Shown here: piece by piece, positions 58,037 through 64,000 of the stretch
How the letters are laid out: each line of letters starts with the position of its first letter
How positions within the stretch are numbered: the first letter of the stretch is position 1
Assembly (NCBI GenBank): GCA_963736325.1
Contig: CAVTOG010000009.1
Span: 1,178,001-1,242,000, forward strand
Direction: 5' to 3'
Source: Actinoallomurus sp963736325
Lineage (GTDB): Bacteria > Actinomycetota > Actinomycetes > Streptosporangiales > Streptosporangiaceae
Length of the DNA: 64,000 nt
The notes under the pieces: model-generated
Seen by the model: only the letters and a program-made list of their open reading frames with translations
Told to the model about the DNA's origin: nothing
The model's database searches: none
Position numbers and translations under genes: made by a program

Positions 58037-59983
58037 ATGTCGGCATCGACCGGCATAGGCCCGGCCCCCCGGCTGACCCGTCGTATCGTCCTCGCGAGCG
58101 GACTGGTGATGCTGCTCGCCGTGGGCGTGTACGTGCTGCTCTTCACCGTCATCGTCGACCTGCGGTACTCCTCGGAGAACATGAGGCGCTCGGAGTCGAT
58201 GCTGTCCGAGGTGAACCGGCTGGAGCGCCTGGTCACCGACCTCGGGATGGGCGCACGCGGATACATCATCACCGGCGAGGAGAACTCCCTGCGGCCGTGG
58301 GAGGAGGCGCGCGCCGCCCTGCCGCATGACGTGGCGCACCTGGAACGCCTGGCGGCCGGCAGCGGCCCGGCACAGAAGGCGCGCGCCCGCCGGTTCGGAC
58401 GCGACATCGAATCCTTCACGCGGGAGTTCTCGGTCGCCCGGGTGACCGCCGCCCGCCGCGCCCCGCACTCCGAGGCCGTGATGTCGGCGGTCGTGGAGAG
58501 CGAGCGCCGCCTGATGATCCTCCGGGGCAGGCTGGAGAACATCAAGGCCGTGCAGCGCCGGATCGCCGATACTCAGGACCGGCGCTCCGACCAGGACGCC
58601 CGCCACGCCACGATCATCGCCGCGGCCGGCGCGGCGGGCGCGCTGTCCTTGATCTTCGTCTTCTCCGGATACCTGAGCCACGCGGTCCTGCGCCCCATAC
58701 GGCGGACCTCCCGGACGGCCGGCGTCCTCGCCGGGGGCGACCTCGCCGTACGGGTGCCGGAGACGTCGCCCGATGAGGTGGGCGGGCTGGAGCACGTGTT
58801 CAACGCGATGGCGGTGTCGCTGCAGGCGAACCACGACTACCTGCGGAGGTTCACCGACGAGCAGCGGGCGCTCCGGCACGTGGCCACCCTCGTCGCACGC
58901 CGCCTCTCACCGGCGGAGATCTTCGCCGTCGTCGCGCGTGAGCTCGGCGCCGTGGAGGGAGTGGAGTACACGGTGATCAACCGCTTCGAACCGGGCCGGC
59001 TCGCCACCACGGTCGGTCACTGGACCGCCGAGGGCGCTCCCGGCATCCTGCCGCCGCTGGACGGGCACTGGTCGCTGGAGGACGAAACGGCGATCGGGAA
59101 GGTCTTCCTGACCGGCCGCCCCGCGCGGGTGGACTTCAAGGAGTCCACCACCCGGCTCGGGAGCTGGACCCGAGAACGCGGGATCCACCACGTGGTGGCC
59201 GCTCCCATCACGGTCGGCGGACGGCTGTGGGGTGTCATCGCCATCTTCTCCTCCGGTGTCGAGCCGCCGCCCGCCGACACCGAGGAACGCCTCCAGGGCT
59301 TCGTCGATCTCACCTCCACCGCGATCGCCAACGCCGAGAACCGCAACCAGCTCCTTGCCTCGGCCGCCCGGATCGTCCGGGCCACCGAAGCGGCGTGCGA
59401 CCGCATCGAGGGCGATCTCAGCGACGTCACGCAGTGGCGCCTGACCTCGCTCCAGCGGAGCCTGCGGACGATCCAGGAGAACGTCCCGCCGGAGCAGCCG
59501 GAGCTGGGCGAGCGGCTGGCCGGTACCGCGCGAGGCCTGAGCGAGGTCCTGGGCGACCTGCAGGAGATCGGCCGGGGCGTACGGCCCGCCGGCCTGTCCA
59601 GGGACGGCCTGCGGCCCGCGCTCCAGGCCCTCACCCAGCGCTCCGACGTGCCGGTCGAGCTCGACGTGCGGATCGACCGCACGCTCACCGGCCACGTCGA
59701 GCAGGCGATCTACTACACCGTCTCCGAGGCCCTGACCAACATCGCCAAGCACGCCCGGGCGAGCAGGGTGCGGATCGACCTGGTCGGCGAGGAGACGGCA
59801 CTACGGCTCACGATCCACGACGACGGAGTCGGAGGCGCGGATCCGTCCGGAGGCTCGGGACTGGCCGGCCTGAAGGACCGCGTCGGGAACCTCGGCGGGA
59901 CCATCGAGGTCACCAGCCCGCCCGGGCACGGCACGACGCTCCATGTCACCGTCCCGACCCCCGGGTGCGTTCTAGGACCTTGA
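58037..59983 (+). CDS. CHASE3-HAMP-GAF histidine-kinase-like protein without phosphoacceptor His
   Basis: 648-residue membrane protein. TM1 is at about 17-40, a CHASE3-like extracellular domain (VTDLGMGARGYIITGEE) follows to 190, then TM2 (192-213), HAMP, GAF (about 290-430) and a HATPase_c domain: N box EALTNIAKHARAS with Asn568, DDGVGG at 595-600 and GSGLAGLKDRV. The dimerisation motif normally read as R-D-L-H-D is DRIEGDLSDVTQWRL, with Ser462 where His belongs. Autophosphorylation of the standard type is therefore not expected. No response regulator gene is adjacent. Confidence 0.88.
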   Translation: MSASTGIGPAPRLTRRIVLASGLVMLLAVGVYVLLFTVIVDLRYSSENMRRSESMLSEVNRLERLVTDLGMGARGYIITGEENSLRPWEEARAALPHDVAHLERLAAGSGPAQKARARRFGRDIESFTREFSVARVTAARRAPHSEAVMSAVVESERRLMILRGRLENIKAVQRRIADTQDRRSDQDARHATIIAAAGAAGALSLIFVFSGYLSHAVLRPIRRTSRTAGVLAGGDLAVRVPETSPDEVGGLEHVFNAMAVSLQANHDYLRRFTDEQRALRHVATLVARRLSPAEIFAVVARELGAVEGVEYTVINRFEPGRLATTVGHWTAEGAPGILPPLDGHWSLEDETAIGKVFLTGRPARVDFKESTTRLGSWTRERGIHHVVAAPITVGGRLWGVIAIFSSGVEPPPADTEERLQGFVDLTSTAIANAENRNQLLASAARIVRATEAACDRIEGDLSDVTQWRLTSLQRSLRTIQENVPPEQPELGERLAGTARGLSEVLGDLQEIGRGVRPAGLSRDGLRPALQALTQRSDVPVELDVRIDRTLTGHVEQAIYYTVSEALTNIAKHARASRVRIDLVGEETALRLTIHDDGVGGADPSGGSGLAGLKDRVGNLGGTIEVTSPPGHGTTLHVTVPTPGCVLGP

Positions 59984-59991
59984 GACAGGCT

Positions 59992-60534
59992 CTAGGCGAG
60001 CGTCAGCAAGGAGTCGCGCTGGACGGCCTGGAGGGACAAGGTCTTGTAGCCGACGTCCTCGAACAGGACGGTGATGCGGTCGGGCTCCTCGCTCATCACG
60101 GTTCCCGTGCCCCAGGAGGCGTGGACGACCTCGGAGTGGACAGGGAATGGGGTGTCCGTCTTCGGCGTGGGCGTGCCGGGCGCTCCGGCGACGCAGTTTC
60201 CGCAGTTTCCCGGGTGCGGCTCGCCGAAGTACTCCAGCAGGTAGCGGCGGCGGCAGCCCTTGGTATCGGCGTAACCGCGCATCATGTCGATGCGTGAGTC
60301 GTCCACCCGGCGACGGCTCTCGTCGAACTCCAGCGCCTCGGCCACCGCCTCGTCGGGCTTCTCCCCGGCGTAGCGCAGCTCGCCACGGTCGCCCACCTCG
60401 ATCGCCTCGGCGTGCTGGAGGAGGTTCACCAGACCGGTCAGCTTGGTCGAGCCGATGCCGAGCGTCTCACGTACGACGGGTGCCTTGACGGTGCCGCCGT
60501 GCTCGTGGAGGAGCGTCGCGAGGCGGCGCAGCAT
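59992..60534 (-). pseudogene. RecQ-family helicase, C-terminal fragment
   Basis: 180 residues matching only the end of RecQ-type helicases: Zn-binding text RGYADTKGCRRRYLLEYFGE and CGNCVAG, then a DUF3553-like tail VVHASWGTGTVMSEEPDRIT and LFEDVGYKTLSLQAV. Both helicase ATPase lobes (about 350-400 residues) are missing upstream, where the sequence changes abruptly to an unrelated fragment at about 60540. An expressed short protein from ATG 60534 is possible but could not unwind DNA. Confidence 0.75.
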
Positions 60535-60563
60535 CTCCTCATCCGGCCGGCCGCCGGCGAAGA

Positions 60564-60812
60564 AAGGCCACCTACCTGCGGCGCCCCGAACGCTCGCTGG
60601 AACTCGTCCGTCCGATCCTCGACCGGGGCGGCCTCACGCCGCGCCTCGGCGCGATGTTCCAGCTCCGCGTGGCCAGGGCGTACGCGCAGATGGGCCTGCG
60701 CCACATGGCTCTCGACGCCATGGACACGGCCAGAGGCCTCTTCTATGAGGGGACCGGCGACCGCGACCCGGCGTGGTCATGGTGGATCTCCGAACGCGGG
60801 AGCGCGGCGTGA
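60564..60812 (+). pseudogene. C-terminal fragment of TPR-type regulator
   Basis: 82 codons in the frame of 60564 reading ATYLRRPERSLELV, LGAMFQLRVARAYAQMGLRH, MALDAMDTARGLFYEGTGDR and DPAWSWWISER before TGA at 60812. This matches the TPR part of actinobacterial XRE-type regulators (about 400-450 residues). The helix-turn-helix and most repeats are absent and there is no start codon in place. It abuts the RecQ fragment head to head. Confidence 0.6.
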
Positions 60813-61159
60813 CGCGGAGGGCACCGCGGAGCGCATCGTTCCTCTCATCGGGCGCGTACGGTCCTCTCGGCCTCTCGCGAGGCTCATGGCGACCCGCGCC
60901 TGACGGCCGGAATGGACGACGTCGTCGCGGAGATCAGGTCCGTGCGGAAGAAGGCCCGTGAGGCCATCGGACCGGACCGTAGTCACTCTCCGCGAGCGCT
61001 TCCGTGAACATGGGCCGAAGGGGCGAATTTTCAAGCGAGATGTCCGACATTGGGCGAGGCCGTATGCGGACATGATCTTGGTCAGATTCTGAGTCAGGAT
61101 CAGGCGTGTTGAGAACCCCCGATTTCGGGTTCCGTCCCACCCCGCCAGGAGAGACGTAC
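60813..61159. other. Intergenic region upstream of peptidase gene
   Basis: About 350 bases with no convincing gene. The last 60 bases before the peptidase start contain AGGAGA as ribosome site. Nothing else recognised. Confidence 0.4.
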
Positions 61160-64000
61160 ATGCCCGATCTTCCCGTTCGGCGTGCCTTGCGCACGTCGCA
61201 CCCGCCCGCGGTCCTTCCCAGGCTCGCGGGCATGCGCGTGAGCGCTCTGCTCCTCGCGCTCGCGGTCGCCGCCCTCACCTTGGTCTCGGCGCCCGCGGCA
61301 TCGGCCGCACCGGCGAAACACGCCAAGGCGACCAGCCCCACGGCGACCGGGCAGCACCCCACCAGCCGCGTCTGCCGGACTCCCGGCAAGGCGAACGAGA
61401 TGACCTGTCTCGCCATGGTCCGTGACGATGTCATCGGGCCGAAGGGAGTGCAGCCGAACGACACCCCGGCCGGGTTCGGCCCCGCCGACCTGCTGGACGC
61501 GTACGACCTGCCCGCGTCGGGCTCGACCCAGACGGTCGCGATCGTCGACGCGTTCGACAACCCGAACGCCGAGGCCGACCTCGGGATCTACCGCGCGCAG
61601 TACGGGCTCCCGGCCTGCACGACGGCCAACGGCTGTTTCAAGAAGATCGACCAGCGCGGTGGCAGCAGCTACCCGCCGCCGGACGCCGGCTGGGCCGGTG
61701 AGATCGCGCTGGACATCGACATGGTCAGCGCCATCTGCCCGACCTGCAAGATCCTCCTGGTCGAGTCCGACGACAACTTCATGGACAGCCTGGGCACCGC
61801 GGTCAACCAGGCGGTCAGCCAGGGCGCCAAGTTCGTCTCCAACAGCTACGGCGGCGGCGAGGACCCGTCCGACCCTCAGGCCGACGACGCGTACTTCCAC
61901 CACGCCGGTGTCGCCATCACCGCGAGCAGCGGCGACGACGGCTACGGCGCGAGCTACCCGGCGGCGTCACCGTACGTCACCTCGGTCGGCGGCACGTCGC
62001 TGGCCAAGGACACCTCCGCCTCGCGCGGCTGGTCCGAGAGCGTCTGGGACGGCGCGGGCAGCGGTTGCTCCGCCTACGAGTCCAAGCCCTCGTTCCAGCA
62101 GGACACCGGCTGCGCACGCCGTACGATCGCCGACGTCTCCGCGGTGGCCGACCCGAGCACCGGCGTCGCGGTCTACAACGGCGGCTGGCACGTCTACGGC
62201 GGCACGAGCGTGTCCTCGCCGATCATCGCGTCGGTGTACGCCCTCGGCGGCGCGCCCGCGGCCGGGTCGGAGCCCAACTCGTTCCCGTACGAACACCCGT
62301 CGGCGCTCAACGACGTCACGAGCGGCAACAACGGAAGCTGCAACCCGGCGTACCTGTGCACGGGCGGTTCGGGCTACGACGGCCCGACCGGTCTGGGCAC
62401 GCCGAACGGCATCACGGCGTTCCGCTCCGGACCGCACGGCGTCATCAGCGGCACGGTGACCGACGGCAGCGCGCCGCTGACCTCCGCGCAGGTCAAGGCG
62501 GGTGACACCACGGCGACGACCGACGGGCAGGGGCACTACACCCTCGGCACGTCACCCGGCACGTACGACGTGGTCGCGAGCAAGTTCGGCTACGCGAGCA
62601 AGACCGTCACGGGCGTTGTGGTCGGCGACGGCCAGACCGTGACCGAGGACCTCGCGCTGACCGCCAAGGCCCGCGTCGACGTCTCCGGTCTCGTACGGGA
62701 CGGTTCGGGCCACGGCTGGCCGCTCTACGCGACCGTACGAGTCAAGGACCAGCCCACCGCGGTCTCCTACACCGACCCGAAGACCGGGCGGTACACCCTG
62801 AGCCTGCCCGCCGACGACACGTACACGCTGCAGGTGGACTCGCTCTACCCCGGCTACGCACGTGACACGCACGACGTCCAGGTGACCTCGGGGGACGCCG
62901 TCCACGACGTCAACGTCGCGGTGGACCAGACGACGTGCAGCGCGTCCGGCTACGGCTACCACTACGCCGGGAGCGCACAGCCGTTCGACGGCACGACCGC
63001 GCCGGCGGGCTGGACCGTGGACGACAAGGTCGGCAAGGGCCAGGTCTGGACCTTCAACGACCCGGGCGCCCGCGGCAACAAGACCGGAGGCTCGGGCGGC
63101 TTCGCCATCATCGACAGTGACCACTACGGCTCGGGCAACTCCCAGGACAGCACGCTGACCAGCCCGGTGGCGGACTTCAGCGCGCGCACCCACCCGATCC
63201 TGACCTTCGACACCGACTGGTACGGCTACACCGGCCAGACGGGCGACCTCGACCTGAGCGTCGACGGAGGCACGACCTGGACGAACCTGAAGCACTACAC
63301 GACCAGCCTGCGCGGACCGCGTACGGAGAGCGTGGACCTGTCCGCGGCGGCCGGTAAGAGCGCCGTCCAGGTGCGGTTCCACTTCATCGGCAAGTTCGGC
63401 TACTACTGGCAGGTCGACGACGTCTTCCTCGGCGACCGCACGTGTGACGCGACCGCCGGCGGCCTGGTCACCGGCCAGGTGAAGGACAAGAACACCGGAG
63501 CGGGCGTCAACGGCGCCACCGTCACGTCGGCGGACCGGCCGGCCGAGAACGCGACCTCGGCGGCGACGCCGGACGACCCGAACCTCGGCGACGGTTTCTA
63601 CTGGATGTTCTCCTCGCTCACCGGCAGCCACAAGTTCACCGCCTCGGCGGGGAACTACGGTTCGCAGGACGTCACCGCGAACGTCGCCGCCAACTGGGCG
63701 ACCGCGGCGGACGTCTCGCTGTCCGCACCCCGGCTCACGGTCACGCCGGGCGCGATCAGCAAGACCGTCGGCTGGCAGCAGTCGGCCACCGCGCCGGTCA
63801 CCCTGAAGAACACCGGCACCGCGCCGGTGACCGCCAAGATCGGTGAACAGCCCGGCGGCAGTACGACCGCCGTGAAGGGCGCGCCGTTGCAGCGGTTGAA
63901 GGGCGACTACGCGAGCGGGCGGCTGCGGCAAGGGAAGCCGGCCGCGGCGAAGGCCGCCGCGACGCCGTACGCGCCGCCGTGGACGACCATCGCCGACTAC
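61160..64000 (+). CDS. Secreted S53 (sedolisin-like) peptidase with repeat domains, 3' truncated by window
   Basis: At least 947 residues, open at the window end. A signal peptide (hydrophobic residues 26-44, cleavage near APAASA) is followed by only about 70 residues before the catalytic domain, too short for the usual kumamolisin-type propeptide. Catalytic Glu181 and Asp185 (WAGEIALDID), oxyanion Asp in SSGDDG (259/260) and Ser350 (YGGTSVSSP) are present. Downstream are carboxypeptidase-regulatory-like beta domains (ISGTVTDGSAPLTSAQV, VTGQVKDKNTGAGV) and a MAM/immunomodulatory-like sandwich (FDTDWYGYTGQTGDLDL). AGGAGA precedes ATG 61160; ATG at residue 25 is an alternative start. Confidence 0.88.
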   Translation, partial: MPDLPVRRALRTSHPPAVLPRLAGMRVSALLLALAVAALTLVSAPAASAAPAKHAKATSPTATGQHPTSRVCRTPGKANEMTCLAMVRDDVIGPKGVQPNDTPAGFGPADLLDAYDLPASGSTQTVAIVDAFDNPNAEADLGIYRAQYGLPACTTANGCFKKIDQRGGSSYPPPDAGWAGEIALDIDMVSAICPTCKILLVESDDNFMDSLGTAVNQAVSQGAKFVSNSYGGGEDPSDPQADDAYFHHAGVAITASSGDDGYGASYPAASPYVTSVGGTSLAKDTSASRGWSESVWDGAGSGCSAYESKPSFQQDTGCARRTIADVSAVADPSTGVAVYNGGWHVYGGTSVSSPIIASVYALGGAPAAGSEPNSFPYEHPSALNDVTSGNNGSCNPAYLCTGGSGYDGPTGLGTPNGITAFRSGPHGVISGTVTDGSAPLTSAQVKAGDTTATTDGQGHYTLGTSPGTYDVVASKFGYASKTVTGVVVGDGQTVTEDLALTAKARVDVSGLVRDGSGHGWPLYATVRVKDQPTAVSYTDPKTGRYTLSLPADDTYTLQVDSLYPGYARDTHDVQVTSGDAVHDVNVAVDQTTCSASGYGYHYAGSAQPFDGTTAPAGWTVDDKVGKGQVWTFNDPGARGNKTGGSGGFAIIDSDHYGSGNSQDSTLTSPVADFSARTHPILTFDTDWYGYTGQTGDLDLSVDGGTTWTNLKHYTTSLRGPRTESVDLSAAAGKSAVQVRFHFIGKFGYYWQVDDVFLGDRTCDATAGGLVTGQVKDKNTGAGVNGATVTSADRPAENATSAATPDDPNLGDGFYWMFSSLTGSHKFTASAGNYGSQDVTANVAANWATAADVSLSAPRLTVTPGAISKTVGWQQSATAPVTLKNTGTAPVTAKIGEQPGGSTTAVKGAPLQRLKGDYASGRLRQGKPAAAKAAATPYAPPWTTIADY

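Noticed and set aside
61422..62459. 345-codon plus-strand frame rich in Arg, Thr, Ser
   Set aside because: It is a second-frame shadow of the S53 peptidase, whose own frame carries the catalytic motifs.

Overview
The window is high-GC DNA with short intergenic gaps, many GTG/TTG starts, frequent 4-bp ATGA/GTGA overlaps, numerous TetR regulators, mycothiol-type and FxSxx-type genes. This points to a filamentous actinomycete; the gene content suggests Streptosporangiales/Thermomonosporaceae-like or Streptomyces-like, but the genus cannot be fixed from the sequence. No tRNA, rRNA, CRISPR array, transposase or integrase was seen.

Layout. 1-4.9 kb: the 3' end of ilvD, then a minus-strand carbohydrate ABC uptake operon (binding lipoprotein plus two permeases, no ATPase) behind a TetR gene with an 18-bp palindrome. 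5-12.7 kb: small metabolic genes mixed with three decayed genes (acid phosphatase, PhyH-type dioxygenase, frameshifted FAD/NAD(P)-binding protein), a coupled tetR/DsbA-like/DinB-like operon, an orphan modA, and a DUF488 gene. 12.7-18.6 kb: TetR plus flavin monooxygenase, a siderophore-interacting reductase under an iron box, a small monooxygenase, an alditol oxidase and an alpha/beta hydrolase.

18.6-29.6 kb is the first highlight: an FxSxx-COOH RiPP operon (fxsA precursor ending FNSFI, fxsB radical SAM/SPASM plus HExxH domain, an AAC(3)-like acetyltransferase, fxsC TIR-like protein, and fxsT with MinD-like ATPase, TIR, NB-ARC and TPR domains). It is followed by a SLOG-type nucleotide-sensing protein and a divergently transcribed membrane TrkA-N/RyR protein. 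Together these resemble a signalling or conflict system.

29.7-46.4 kb: LppU-like membrane protein, a methyltransferase with a large low-complexity insertion, SMP-30 family lactonase, small hydrophobic protein, STAS anti-sigma antagonist, cell-wall hydrolases, a large LuxR-type ATPase regulator, an oxidoreductase remnant, tyrS, a patatin/acyltransferase pair, and an ArsR-SRPBCC-MFS operon whose promoter has two tandem palindromes.

46.5-56.8 kb is the second highlight: a tightly overlapping cluster with a dehydrogenase, a PTPS/QueD-like enzyme, GT4 glycosyltransferase, methyltransferase, UPF0104 membrane protein and a GTP cyclohydrolase II in which the usual active-site Tyr is Met. Converging on it are a creatininase-family hydrolase, a RibD-type deaminase and a RibD-type reductase, with a CDP-alcohol phosphotransferase and an LTA-synthase-like membrane sulfatase at the edges. 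This reads as a dedicated formylaminopyrimidine (FAPy)-derived pyrimidine/pterin glycoconjugate pathway.

56.8-64 kb: sulfotransferase, a histidine-kinase-like protein lacking its phosphoacceptor His, fragments of a RecQ helicase and of a TPR regulator (a recombination scar), and a large secreted S53 peptidase running off the end.
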